From Rhizobium sp. J15 (lineage in GTDB: Bacteria > Pseudomonadota > Alphaproteobacteria > Rhizobiales > Rhizobiaceae): a DNA stretch of 64,000 nucleotides. Numbering within the stretch: the stretch's first letter is position 1; every line of letters begins with the position of its first letter. The notes under the pieces were generated by a model, which saw only the letters and a program-made list of their open reading frames with translations, had not been told where the DNA came from and ran no database searches. The translations under genes were made by a program, and so were the position numbers. The DNA lies in assembly GCF_002531825.1 (NCBI RefSeq), contig NZ_NWSX01000012.1, positions 62,001 through 126,000 of the forward strand. Reading direction: 5' to 3'. This document shows positions 45,438 through 54,572 of this stretch, one piece after another.

Positions 45438-46183
45438 CGCCGCTGATCCGTCTCGACAATCTGACTGTCGCCTATGACCGTCATCCGGCCGTCCATCATG
45501 TCTCCGGCTCCTTTGCGTCAGGCAGCCTGACGGCGATCGCCGGGCCGAACGGGGCCGGTAAGTCGACGCTGTTGAAGGCGATCATGGGCGAGCTTCGGCC
45601 CGCCGAGGGCAGGGTGGAGCACCGGCTGGGGCGCGCAGAATTCGGTTATCTCCCGCAGGCGGCCGAGATCGACCGGCGTTTTCCGATCTCGGTCATCGAT
45701 ACCGTGATGCTCGGCGCTTGGAAGACTGCCGGCGCCTTCGGCCGTGTCGCTCCGGCCGACATCAGAAGGGCAGGCGAGGCTCTTTCGGCCGTGGGGCTCG
45801 AAGGTTTCGGCAAGCGCCATGTCGGCTCGCTCTCGGCCGGCCAGTTCCAGCGCGTGCTTTTTGCCCGCCTGCTGCTGCAGGATGCCGGCACCATCCTGCT
45901 CGATGAGCCGTTTACGGCGATCGATGCCCGCACGACGAGGGATCTGCTCGATATCGTCGTTCGCTGGCATGGCGAAGGCCGTACCGTCATCGCCGTGCTG
46001 CACGATTTCGAGCTCGTCCGTGCACATTTTCCGCAGACCCTGCTGCTCGCCCGTGAACTCGTCGGCTGGGGGCCGACCGCCGAGGTCATGTCATCCGCCA
46101 ATCTGCTGAAAGCCCGCGCCATGGCCGAGCGCTGGGATGAGGACGCCGAGGCATGCGGTCCTGAAGAGGCGCCGGCGGCATGA
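45434..46183 (+). CDS. aztA: Zinc-type ABC transporter ATP-binding protein (AztA/ZnuC-like)
   Basis: A 249-residue ATPase with Walker A GPNGAGKST near residue 39, signature SLSAGQFQRVLFARLL (LSAGQ for the usual LSGGQ), Walker B TILLDEPFTAID and switch His in VLHDFE. It energises metal uptake with the permease encoded next, to which it is coupled by an ATGA overlap. The order ATPase-permease-binding protein is that of aztABC; aztD is not seen. I chose ATG 45434, inside the upstream small gene's stop. Confidence 0.88.
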   Translation: MTPLIRLDNLTVAYDRHPAVHHVSGSFASGSLTAIAGPNGAGKSTLLKAIMGELRPAEGRVEHRLGRAEFGYLPQAAEIDRRFPISVIDTVMLGAWKTAGAFGRVAPADIRRAGEALSAVGLEGFGKRHVGSLSAGQFQRVLFARLLLQDAGTILLDEPFTAIDARTTRDLLDIVVRWHGEGRTVIAVLHDFELVRAHFPQTLLLARELVGWGPTAEVMSSANLLKARAMAERWDEDAEACGPEEAPAA

Positions 46184-47052
46184 CGGCCTACGATATCTTC
46201 TTCGCACCCTTCGCCGATTTCGGTTTCATGCGCCGCGCGCTGGTCGCCTGCCTTTGCCTCGGGCTCGGCTCGGGGCCGATCGGGGTCTTCCTCATGCTCA
46301 GGCGCATGAGCCTGATGGGTGACGCCATGAGCCACGCCGTTCTGCCGGGGGCCGCGATCGGCTACCTCGTCGCGGGCTCCCTGTCGCTGACGGCGATGGG
46401 TTTAGGCGGCCTCGTTGCCGGCCTGTCGGTGGCGCTGCTGTCAGGTGCCGTCAGCCGGATGACCGTGCTGCAGGAGGACGCGAGCTTTGCCAGCTTCTAT
46501 CTCGCTTCGCTGGCGCTCGGCGTGCTGATCGTCTCGCTGCGCGGCTCGAACATCGACCTGCTGCATGTGCTGTTCGGCACGATCCTGGCGATCGATGCTC
46601 CGGCGCTCTACCAGATCGGCGCTATCACCTCGCTGACGCTTGTCGTCCTCGCCTTCATCTATCGGCCGCTGGTGGCGGAGTGCTTCGATCCCGGCTTCCT
46701 GCGCGCCGTCGGCGGGCGCGGGCCGGTCTATCATGTGCTCTTCCTGCTGCTCGTGGTGCTGAATCTCGTCGCCAGCTTCCAGGCGCTCGGCACCCTGATG
46801 GCGGTCGGCCTGATGATGCTGCCCGCCGCGATCGCCCAGCTCTGGTCCCGCAGCCTGCCGGCCATGATTGCCGTCGCGACCCTGAGCGCGGCTGCCTCCG
46901 GCTATTTCGGCCTGATCGCCTCGTACCATCTCGAACTCGCCTCCGGCCCGACGATCATCATGACGGCGGCGCTGATCTACGCCTTTTCGATCTTTTTTGC
47001 GCCTTCCGGTCTGGCTCGGCGCTTCTTTCCCCGCCCACATCTGAAGGGCTGA
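46180..47052 (+). CDS. aztB: Zinc-type ABC transporter permease (AztB/ZnuB-like)
   Basis: A 290-residue membrane protein of the ABC-3 family with about eight hydrophobic segments. Family blocks are FLMLRRMSLMGDAMSHAVLPGAAIGYL near residue 45 and VGLMMLPAAIAQLWSRSLPAMI near residue 205. It forms the membrane channel with the ATPase at 45434, whose stop it overlaps by four bases. The binding-protein gene follows after 16 bases. Confidence 0.9.
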   Translation: MTAYDIFFAPFADFGFMRRALVACLCLGLGSGPIGVFLMLRRMSLMGDAMSHAVLPGAAIGYLVAGSLSLTAMGLGGLVAGLSVALLSGAVSRMTVLQEDASFASFYLASLALGVLIVSLRGSNIDLLHVLFGTILAIDAPALYQIGAITSLTLVVLAFIYRPLVAECFDPGFLRAVGGRGPVYHVLFLLLVVLNLVASFQALGTLMAVGLMMLPAAIAQLWSRSLPAMIAVATLSAAASGYFGLIASYHLELASGPTIIMTAALIYAFSIFFAPSGLARRFFPRPHLKG

Positions 47053-47068
47053 TCCCAAGGAGACTTCG

Positions 47069-47968
47069 ATGATACCGCATAGACTGCTTCTCTCCGCAGC
47101 TATCCCCGCTTTGATGGCGCTCTCCACCACGCCGGCCTCCGCCGAAACGCTGAAGGTGGTCGCCTCCTTCACCGTGCTCGCCGATGTCGTCAAACAGGTG
47201 GGCGGCGATCATGTCGACGTGAAGAGCCTCGTGGGTCCGAACGGCGACCCCCATGAATTCGAGCCGTCGCCGGCCGATGCGAAAAACCTTAACGCGGCGC
47301 AGGTGACCTTCGTCAGCGGCGAAGGGCTGGAAGGCTGGATGGACCGGCTGATCACCGCCTCGGGCTATAAGGGCAAACCGGTCACGGTCTCCGAAGGCAT
47401 CAACACCCGCACCATGGAAGAGGACGGCGAAACCATCACCGATCCGCATGTCTGGAACAGCCCCGTCAACGTCAAGATCTGGGTCGCCAACATCGAGAAG
47501 GCGCTGTCATCGGCAGATCCGGCCGATGCGGCCGCCTTCAAGGCCAATGCGGAGAAATATACGCAAACGTTGGATAGGCTGAACGCTTACGCCCATTCGA
47601 AATTCGACCAAGTGGCGGGCGACCGCCGCAAGGTGCTGACGAGCCATGACGCCTTCGGCTATTTCGGCCGCGAATATAATGTCAGTTTCCTCGCGCCCCT
47701 CGGTCTTTCCACGGAAAGCGAAGCCTCGGCTGCCGACGTCGCCAAGCTGATCGAGCAGATTAAGAGCGAGCATGTGAAGGCCTATTTCTTCGAAAACTCC
47801 AACGATCCGCGCCTAGTCAAGCAGGTCGCCAAGGCAACGGGCGCCGAGCCCGGCGGCGAGCTCTATGTCGAATCCCTTTCCGACGCCAAGGGACCGGCGC
47901 CGACCTATGAAAAGATGTTCAGGTACAATGTCGACCAGCTTGCCGCCGCCATGGCCAAATCGAGCTGA
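47069..47968 (+). CDS. aztC: Zinc-type periplasmic solute-binding protein (AztC-like)
   Basis: A 299-residue cluster A-I binding protein with signal peptide (ALMALSTTPASAE). The metal ligands read as His (NGDPHEFEPSP), His (TDPHVWNSP), His (TSHDAFGYF) and Asp (LSDAKGPAPTY). The third ligand is His rather than the Glu of manganese-type proteins such as PsaA, so zinc is favoured. The long His-rich loop of ZnuA is missing, as in AztC. AAGGAG precedes the ATG. Confidence 0.9.
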   Translation: MIPHRLLLSAAIPALMALSTTPASAETLKVVASFTVLADVVKQVGGDHVDVKSLVGPNGDPHEFEPSPADAKNLNAAQVTFVSGEGLEGWMDRLITASGYKGKPVTVSEGINTRTMEEDGETITDPHVWNSPVNVKIWVANIEKALSSADPADAAAFKANAEKYTQTLDRLNAYAHSKFDQVAGDRRKVLTSHDAFGYFGREYNVSFLAPLGLSTESEASAADVAKLIEQIKSEHVKAYFFENSNDPRLVKQVAKATGAEPGGELYVESLSDAKGPAPTYEKMFRYNVDQLAAAMAKSS

Positions 47969-48031
47969 CGATCGATGCTGCAGGTCGTGCGCCGTTGTTC
48001 GGAACCGCGGCGCACTTCCGCGCGACACGCA

Positions 48032-48724
48032 TCAGCGGCGCTCGACACCTCTTGCCGCCAGCATGTCGTCAATGGCAGCGGACACCAGAAACTCCGACAG
48101 TTGCCTGGCGGCCTCTGCGTCCCTTGCGCTGGCGCCGATGCCGATAGCGAAGTCGATGTAACTCTGAAGCTCTGCCGGAAACCGGCCGACAAGCATGACA
48201 TCGGGCGCGGCCGCGAGAATTGAAGTCACGGGGACGACCCCCAGCTCGGCTTCCCCCCGGCCGACCGCCGCCGCTGTCTGTCCTCCCGGTGCGGCCACGA
48301 GCTTGGGCTTCACCTCCTCGGCTATTCCCAGGCGATCCAGCAGCCCGGAGAAGTAGGCGCCGCTGCTGCCGTCACTGGCATAGGCGATCGATCCGGCGCT
48401 CTGCAATGCATGTTTGAATGCCTCGACCGATCCGATGTCGAGCGGCCGGCTGCCCGCCCGGGCCGCCACGCCCATTCCTATTCGGCCAAACGCGACCTGG
48501 CTGCCGGGCTCGACCTTTCCCGAGGCGATGAGATCGTCGACCATGGGCGGATTGATGATGACGAGATCGAAAGGCTCGCCGGCGTCAATCTGCTTCTTAA
48601 CGGCAGGGTTGACCTCCCATTTGGCCGCAACGATCAAACCTGTCGCCGCTTCGAACCGGGGAATGAGAGCAAGGACGGCGGGCCGGATCGCGATCGCGCC
48701 AAAAAGCCGGATTTCCTGATTCAT
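48032..48724 (-). CDS. Extracellular-solute-binding-like protein without signal peptide (ModA-like fold)
   Basis: A 230-residue protein resembling molybdate/sulfate-type binding proteins (RFEAATGLIVAAKWEVNPAVKKQIDAGEPFDLVIINPPMVDDLIASGKV; AYASDGSSGAYFSGLLDRLG; PDVMLVGRFPAELQSYIDFAIGI). It starts directly with the first strand of the fold (MNQEIRLFGAIAIRP) and has no signal peptide, and no transporter genes adjoin it on its strand. It may act in the cytoplasm as a ligand-binding protein. It is followed upstream by the Dabb gene 24 bases away. Confidence 0.75.
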   Translation of the reverse strand: MNQEIRLFGAIAIRPAVLALIPRFEAATGLIVAAKWEVNPAVKKQIDAGEPFDLVIINPPMVDDLIASGKVEPGSQVAFGRIGMGVAARAGSRPLDIGSVEAFKHALQSAGSIAYASDGSSGAYFSGLLDRLGIAEEVKPKLVAAPGGQTAAAVGRGEAELGVVPVTSILAAAPDVMLVGRFPAELQSYIDFAIGIGASARDAEAARQLSEFLVSAAIDDMLAARGVERR

Positions 48725-48748
48725 GGCCCAGCCGTCCCAGGTGCGCTC

Positions 48749-49057
48749 TTAAATATTGAGGTCGAAGACCAGGATGCCGGCAAGGCCTCCGTCCGTCGAG
48801 GAGACGAGGCGTTCGCCCACAGTCACATGTTCGGGATGGATGAGATAGGCGTCGCGCGCCTCGGGGCTTTCGAAGGTGACGGCAAAGCCGTCGACGAAGC
48901 CGCCGTGCAGCCCCTCGGGCGAAACGTTCGGCCCGTATTTGATATCCAGTATGCCGGGAATGACCTGTTTCAGCGCGACGATCGCGTCGAACAGGGACTG
49001 CTTGTCTTCACTCGTCACCGCCGTCTTCAGCCGCAGGAATACGCAGTGCAGGATCAT
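48749..49057 (-). CDS. Dabb-family (stress-responsive alpha/beta barrel) protein
   Basis: A 102-residue dimeric ferredoxin-like barrel protein: MILHCVFLRLKTAVTSEDKQSLFDAI, IKYGPNVSPEGLHGGFVDGFAVTFES, RDAYLIHPEHVTV. The biochemical role is unknown. I chose ATG 49057, where the family starts, with GGAGGAAG upstream. It lies 24 bases before the binding-protein-like gene on the same strand, so they are probably co-transcribed. Confidence 0.88.
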   Translation of the reverse strand: MILHCVFLRLKTAVTSEDKQSLFDAIVALKQVIPGILDIKYGPNVSPEGLHGGFVDGFAVTFESPEARDAYLIHPEHVTVGERLVSSTDGGLAGILVFDLNI

Positions 49058-49161
49058 CAGTCTTCCTCCCGATTTTCTGTGCCGGCAGAATAGCCGCGAA
49101 AGCGGGGAGGGCAATGGGGTTTATTTTCACGCTCGCGTTGGGGCGCGTCGGAATCTAAGAG

Positions 49162-49587
49162 TTACATCTGGTCGGTCGCAGCAGGTGCGCGCTTGTAGAT
49201 CTTCCGGACGAGATCGCCGGAAAGTGCGCGGGCTTCCTCTTTCTCAGTCGCCGTCATCGGTCGGCAGGTGTTGCGCAGGTTGGAAGCGTCGAGCACGGTC
49301 GCAGCCCCCGAATTGGCGATGACGAGATGCCAGCTGCAGGACGCAGCTCTATCGATGGTCACGGCGCCATGGCAGCCGGAGGAAAGGCAGAGAGCCACGA
49401 TCACCTGTGCTCCGTGATCGCCCTTATGGGCCTGTTCCAGGGCTGTCTTGAACTCTTTCGTCCACCTCTCGCAGTGGGCCTGCTTCGCGCCCGGCTGGCA
49501 GCTTTTGGTGACGGGATGAATATCCTCCGCCTGAAGCGGCGAGACGCAAAGAACGCTCATGGAAAGGGCGAGCAGCAGCTTGAGCAT
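49162..49587 (-). CDS. Exported hypothetical protein with conserved cysteines
   Basis: A 141-residue protein with a signal peptide (MLKLLLALSMSVLCVSPLQAED). The mature part has six cysteines (KSCQPG, AHCERW, ALCLSSGC, ASCSW, NTCRP), enough for three periplasmic disulfides, and a charged C-terminus. I do not recognise a family. ATG 49587 is chosen for the signal peptide; it lies in the gap between the EAL gene and the Dabb gene and seems monocistronic. Confidence 0.72.
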   Translation of the reverse strand: MLKLLLALSMSVLCVSPLQAEDIHPVTKSCQPGAKQAHCERWTKEFKTALEQAHKGDHGAQVIVALCLSSGCHGAVTIDRAASCSWHLVIANSGAATVLDASNLRNTCRPMTATEKEEARALSGDLVRKIYKRAPAATDQM

Positions 49588-49717
49588 GGAATGTTCCTGT
49601 TGGGATGAAAGAAAAGCGCAGATCGCCGGCCGGTGGTCAATGGTCATTATTGGGGAGGTCGGCGCAGCGGCAGGAATCGCCCGGCTGCGCCGAAACCGGC
49701 TGGATCGGCCTCGCGGG

Positions 49718-52630
49718 TCAGGCCCGCTTCGTCAGCGGAAATCGCTCCCGCAGCAGCCGCAGGACCGCTTCCGAAGTCGCCGGCTGGCCCAAATGATAGC
49801 TCTGCCCGTAATTGCAGCCCATCTTGGCGAGTTCGATCGCATCCTCGTCGGATTCGATCCCCTCCGCCACCACCTTCATCTCCAGCTCGCGCGCCATTGC
49901 TATCACGGATTTCAGCACGGTCGCCTTCTTGTCGTTGCCGCCGCGCACGAGCGTCTTGTCGAGCTTGATCGTGTCGAACGGGAAACGCGTGAGATAGGCC
50001 AGCGACGAGTAGCCGGTGCCGAAATCATCGAGCGCGAGGCCGATGCCGGCTTCTTTCAGCTTCTGCAGCACGAGCCGCGCCTGTTCCGGATTCTCCATCA
50101 CCATGGATTCCGTCAGTTCGAGCTTGAGGCGCGAGGGCTCGCAATGTGTCTTGGCGAGCACGGAGCGCACGTCGTCGTAGAGCTCGTTGTTGAGCAGCTG
50201 CACGCTCGACAGGTTGATCGAGACGAAGATCGGCAGTTCGCCGGTCTGGTGCTGCCAGCTCATCAGATCGTTGGTCGCCTGCTCGAGCGCGAATATGCCG
50301 AGCGCCCCGATGATATCGGAAGCCTCGGCGATCGGAATGAATTCGGAGGGCGGGATATTGCCGCGCTTGGGATGTTCCCAGCGCATCAGGGCCTCGAAAC
50401 CGGCGACCTCGGCATCCTCCAGCCGCGCGATCGGCTGGTAGACCATCGACAGTTCCTTGCGCTCGATGGCGCGGCGCAGGTCCGTTTCCAGCTGCAGGCG
50501 GTCGGTGCCGAAATCGCGGAAGGCCGGCTGGAACGGCTCGACGCGGTTGCCGCCGGCACGCTTTGCCCGGTACATGGCAAGCTCTGCATCGCTGAGCAGG
50601 CCACTGGCGCTTTCCTGGCGATCCACCCAGGAGGCGAGGCCGATCGAGGCCGTCAGGATGATCTCGCGATTGGAGAAATTGATCGGCACCATGATCGCCT
50701 TGCTGATCGCGTCGGCGAAATCGGCGACCTTGGCCGGATTGTGCTCGGAAACGAGAATAAGGCCGAACTGGTCGCCTGCAAGCCGCGCCAGCGTATCCTG
50801 CGGCTTCAGGAGCCGGCGCAGGCGCCGCGTCAGCGCGATGAGGATGTTGTCGCCGGCTGCGACGCCGAGCGAATCGTTGACCAGCTTGTAGCGGTCGATG
50901 TCGATCACCATCACCGTCGGGCGCAGCGTTTCCCCGCCCGGCGCCAGCGCCAGCACTGATTGCAGGCGGTCGAGGAAGACCTGCCGGTTCGGCAGTCCGG
51001 TCAGATTGTCGTGCAGCGCATCGTGCAACAGCCGCTCGACGGAATTCTTCTGCTCCGTCACGTCGACGATCGTGCCGACGCAGCGGATGATCTCGCCGTT
51101 CGAGCCGAGCACCGGCCGGGCGCGGATCAACAGCCAATGAAAATGCCCGTCCTCGGCGCGGATGCGGAATTCGTGGTTCAGCCGGCCGCGCCGGTGTTCG
51201 AGCAGCACGTCGAGCGTGGCGCGGAAGCGGTCGCGGTCATCCGGGTGCAGCCTCGGCAGCCAGTTGCGCGCCGCCCCGTGCATCGCGCCGGCGGAAAGGC
51301 CGAGCTTGATCGAGACGTCGGGAATGGTGACGACGCGGTCGCGCGCCACGTCCCAGTCCCACACCATGTCGCCGGAGCCGGTCAGCGCCAGCGATTGCCG
51401 TTCGAGATCGGAAAACAGCCCCTGCTGGAAGGCGCCGCCGGCAAAGGCGTGCTGCATCACCGTGAAGCCGATCAGGAGCACGATGAGCACGAGGCCGCCG
51501 CCGAGCGCCGGCTGGATGATGTCGTTGTCGAGCCGGCCGGTGACCGTCAGCCACGCCCCGAACAGCCAGACGAGCGTCAGCGCCCAGGCCGGCACTAGGA
51601 GGATGGCGCGGTCGTAGCGGTTGAAGCCGAGATAGATGATCAAAAGCAGGCCGGTCGCCGCCGTCAGCGCGAAGGATAGCCTGGCGATGCCGGCCGCGAT
51701 CGACGGATCGTAGATCGCCACGCCAAAGAGCAGGGCAAGGCCGAGTACCCAGGCGAGCGTCGCGTAACCCAGATGCGCATGCCAGCGGTTGAGGTTCAGA
51801 TAGGTGAAGAGGAAGATGACGAAACTCGAGGCCAGCGCCACTTCCGCGCAGGCGCGCCATATTCGCTGGTCGGCCGAGGCGACGCTGATCAGCTTGCCGA
51901 GAAAACCGAAGTCTACGCAGATATAGCCGAGCACCGCCCAGGCGAGCGCTGCCGTCGCCGGCAGCATCGAGGTGCCCTTGACGACGAAGAGGATGGTCAG
52001 GAACACGGCCAAGAGGCCGGCGATGCCGAGCACGATGCCGCGATAGAGCGTGAAGGCGTTGATCGTATCCTTGTAGGCGTTCGGCTCCCAGAGATAGATC
52101 TGCGGCAGCTCCGGCGTCGAAAGCTCCGCGACGAAAGTGATGACCGCGCCGGGGTTCAGCGTGATGCGAAAGACGTCGGCCTCATCGCTCGGCTGCCGGT
52201 CGAGCGCGAAACCTTCGCTCGGCGTGATCGCCATGATGCGCTGCGAGCCGAGATCCGGCCAGAAGAGCTTGGAATTGACCAGACGGAAATGCGGCGCGAC
52301 GATCACGCGCTCGAGCTGCTCCTCGGAAACATTGGCGAGCGCAAACACTGCCCAATCGCCCTGATGGTTCTCCGAGCTGGCCCGAACCTCGATGCGGCGG
52401 CGGATGCCGTCGGCGCCTGCGGCCGTCGAAACCTGGAATGCCTCGCCCTGATTGGCGTAGATCTCGGTCGTCGCCGTCAGGTCGAGGGCTGTATCGTCAC
52501 GGGAAATCTTCACCGGTTCGGCCGCCTGGGCAACGCTCGCCACGAGGGCGAAGGCCGCCAGGAAAAAGGCTGCGATCACCGCGATCACTCGTCCGGACGG
52601 TGACTTGGGCAGCATGCGGTCTCTGGTCAT
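49718..52630 (-). CDS. 7TM sensor-PAS-GGDEF(degenerate)-EAL phosphodiesterase
   Basis: A 970-residue protein. After a signal anchor, an extracytoplasmic 7TMR-DISM-like domain (about 40-190) precedes seven or so transmembrane helices (about 195-405), then PAS, GGDEF and EAL. The GGDEF site is changed to AGDQF (RLAGDQFGLI), so cyclase activity is unlikely; the EAL site is intact (GFEALMRW, INLSSVQL, LTESMVM, LDDFGTGYSS, VVAEGIES). It should hydrolyse c-di-GMP in response to an envelope signal. It overlaps the GNAT gene by four bases and ends the thrC-M16-GNAT run. Confidence 0.92.
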   Translation of the reverse strand: MTRDRMLPKSPSGRVIAVIAAFFLAAFALVASVAQAAEPVKISRDDTALDLTATTEIYANQGEAFQVSTAAGADGIRRRIEVRASSENHQGDWAVFALANVSEEQLERVIVAPHFRLVNSKLFWPDLGSQRIMAITPSEGFALDRQPSDEADVFRITLNPGAVITFVAELSTPELPQIYLWEPNAYKDTINAFTLYRGIVLGIAGLLAVFLTILFVVKGTSMLPATAALAWAVLGYICVDFGFLGKLISVASADQRIWRACAEVALASSFVIFLFTYLNLNRWHAHLGYATLAWVLGLALLFGVAIYDPSIAAGIARLSFALTAATGLLLIIYLGFNRYDRAILLVPAWALTLVWLFGAWLTVTGRLDNDIIQPALGGGLVLIVLLIGFTVMQHAFAGGAFQQGLFSDLERQSLALTGSGDMVWDWDVARDRVVTIPDVSIKLGLSAGAMHGAARNWLPRLHPDDRDRFRATLDVLLEHRRGRLNHEFRIRAEDGHFHWLLIRARPVLGSNGEIIRCVGTIVDVTEQKNSVERLLHDALHDNLTGLPNRQVFLDRLQSVLALAPGGETLRPTVMVIDIDRYKLVNDSLGVAAGDNILIALTRRLRRLLKPQDTLARLAGDQFGLILVSEHNPAKVADFADAISKAIMVPINFSNREIILTASIGLASWVDRQESASGLLSDAELAMYRAKRAGGNRVEPFQPAFRDFGTDRLQLETDLRRAIERKELSMVYQPIARLEDAEVAGFEALMRWEHPKRGNIPPSEFIPIAEASDIIGALGIFALEQATNDLMSWQHQTGELPIFVSINLSSVQLLNNELYDDVRSVLAKTHCEPSRLKLELTESMVMENPEQARLVLQKLKEAGIGLALDDFGTGYSSLAYLTRFPFDTIKLDKTLVRGGNDKKATVLKSVIAMARELEMKVVAEGIESDEDAIELAKMGCNYGQSYHLGQPATSEAVLRLLRERFPLTKRA

Positions 52631-53241
52631 CGGCTGTCGGTTTTCCTGCCTTTATCCGTATCGGTGGCGAGACGTGAAAACATCACATGGTCGTGCCACT
52701 GACCGTTGATCTTCAAATATCCGCGCAGATAGCCTTCCCGCTGAAACCCGGCTTTTTCAAGCAGGCGGATGCTGCGCGCGTTATCTGGAATACAGGCTGC
52801 TTCGATACGGTGCAACTCAAGCCCGGTGAAGATATAAGGAATAACCATTTGAAGGGCGGCAAACATATGCCCCTGGCCGGCATGGCGTTCGCCCATCCAG
52901 TAGCCGATCATGCAGCTTTGCGCCGCACCCCGTCTTATGTAGCCGATGGTGATGCCGCCGACGAGCGTCATGTTGTCCCTGAGGAAGATGAACAGCGGGA
53001 TCGCCTGGCCCGAGGCATATTCCTGCTTCCCGCGGATGACGCGGGCGCGGTAGGCGCCCTCCGTCAGCTCGTCGCGTCGCCAGGTCGGCTCCCAGGGCTC
53101 CAGGAACTTGCGGCTCTCGGCGCGCAGCCGGTGCCATTGGCTGAAATCCTGGTAGCGCGGCAGGCGCAGCAGATATTTGTCGTTTTCCAGCTCGACCGCT
53201 TCCGGCTGCCGCGACAGGAACCGAAAAACCGATTTTGGCAT
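52627..53241 (-). CDS. RimJ/RimL-like GNAT acetyltransferase
   Basis: A 204-residue protein. The GNAT acetyl-CoA loop is in YWMGERHAGQGHMFAALQMV, with LELHRIEAACIPDNARSIRLLEKAGFQREGYLRGYLKING typical of RimJ-type N-terminal acetylases. Likely targets are ribosomal or other protein N-termini, not proven. It lies 29 bases after the M16 gene and is coupled by an ATGA overlap to the EAL gene, the last of the operon. Confidence 0.9.
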   Translation of the reverse strand: MPKSVFRFLSRQPEAVELENDKYLLRLPRYQDFSQWHRLRAESRKFLEPWEPTWRRDELTEGAYRARVIRGKQEYASGQAIPLFIFLRDNMTLVGGITIGYIRRGAAQSCMIGYWMGERHAGQGHMFAALQMVIPYIFTGLELHRIEAACIPDNARSIRLLEKAGFQREGYLRGYLKINGQWHDHVMFSRLATDTDKGRKTDSR

Positions 53242-53270
53242 CGATCACTCCCGGCGGAACGGACGGCGGC

Positions 53271-54569
53271 TCAGAGGCTTGCCTGCATCGTCTTCGGCGC
53301 CGGGACCGAAAGCGAGGCTTTGATGTCTTCCATTGGCGCGAGCTGTTCCAATGGCCCGATCGCCGAAAGCGTCGGCACCGTGTCGTAGAACAGCCGGCCG
53401 GCAAGATCGGTCAGCCGCTCGATGGTGATGCCCTCAAGCCGCTCCATCATCTCCGGATTGGAGATCGGCCGGCCGTAGAGCATCATCTGCCGGGCGATCT
53501 GGCCGGCGCGGGCGGCCGGGCTCTCCTGGCCCATCAGCAGTTGGGCGCGGATCTGGGCGCGGGCGCGCTCGATTTCCTTCTGGTGGATCTGATCGGCGGA
53601 TTTGTGCAGCTCGTCGATGATGACGGGCACCAGTTCCGGCAGGTTTTCGCCGCCGGTCGCCGCATGGATGCCGAAGATGCCGGTGTCGGAAAAGCCCCAG
53701 TGGAAGGCATAGACGGAATAACAGAGGCCGCGGAATTCGCGCACTTCCTGGAAGAGCCGCGAAGACATGCCGCCGCCGAGGATGTTGGCGAGGATCTGCG
53801 AGCAGTAGAAATCGCGGGCGTGATAGGGCTTGCCCTCGAAGCCGAGCAGGATCTGCGCGTCCATCAGGTCGCGCGGCTCGCGCACGCTGCCGCCGATATA
53901 GCGCGCCGCTTCCATGACCGGCGGCGCCGACGGCGTAGTCGGCAGGCTGGCGAAGCGATCCTCGACCATGCGCAGGAATTCTTCATGATCGACGGCGCCG
54001 GTGGCCACCACGAACATGCGGTCGGTCGTGTAGTTGCGGCTGAGGTAGGTGCGGATCTGCGGCGGCGTGAAGGAGACAACGGTCTCCGGCGTGCCGAGGA
54101 TCGGCCGTCCGAGCGTCTGGTCGCGATAAGCGGCCTCGGAGAAGCGGTCGAACACCACGTCGTCGGGCGTGTCGTTGGCGGCGTTGATCTCCTGCAGGAT
54201 CACCTGCTTCTCGCGTTCGAGTTCTTCCTCCTCGAAGGCCGATTCCGTCAGGATGTCGGCGAGAATGTCGACGGCGAGCGGAACATGGTCCTTGAGCACG
54301 CGGGCGTAATAGGACGTCGTCTCGGTCGAGGTGGCGGCATTGACTTCGCCGCCCACGTCCTCGATTTCCTCGGCGATCTGGCGGGCCGTGCGGCGCGCCG
54401 TGCCTTTGAAGGCCATGTGTTCGAGCAGGTGAGCGATGCCGTGCTCGTCTAGCGTCTCGTTACGCGATCCTGATTTGATCCAGACTCCGAGCGCGACGCT
54501 TTCGAGATGCGGCATGGTCTCGGTGACTACTGTCAGCCCGGATTTCAGCCGGGTGCACTCAACTGTCAT
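53271..54569 (-). CDS. M16-family zinc protease (processing-peptidase-like)
   Basis: A 432-residue protein with the inverted zinc motif HLLEHMAFKGT (HxxEH) near residue 45 and the distal Glu in the EEEELEREKQVILQEI stretch. The C-terminal half has the R-Y-like region GGMSSRLFQEVREFRGLCYSVYAF. It resembles the beta subunit of mitochondrial processing peptidase and bacterial PqqL/YmxG-type proteins. No signal peptide is seen. It begins three bases after thrC, so it is co-transcribed with it, a gene order common in alphaproteobacteria. Confidence 0.93.
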   Translation of the reverse strand: MTVECTRLKSGLTVVTETMPHLESVALGVWIKSGSRNETLDEHGIAHLLEHMAFKGTARRTARQIAEEIEDVGGEVNAATSTETTSYYARVLKDHVPLAVDILADILTESAFEEEELEREKQVILQEINAANDTPDDVVFDRFSEAAYRDQTLGRPILGTPETVVSFTPPQIRTYLSRNYTTDRMFVVATGAVDHEEFLRMVEDRFASLPTTPSAPPVMEAARYIGGSVREPRDLMDAQILLGFEGKPYHARDFYCSQILANILGGGMSSRLFQEVREFRGLCYSVYAFHWGFSDTGIFGIHAATGGENLPELVPVIIDELHKSADQIHQKEIERARAQIRAQLLMGQESPAARAGQIARQMMLYGRPISNPEMMERLEGITIERLTDLAGRLFYDTVPTLSAIGPLEQLAPMEDIKASLSVPAPKTMQASL

Positions 54570-54572
54570 TGG

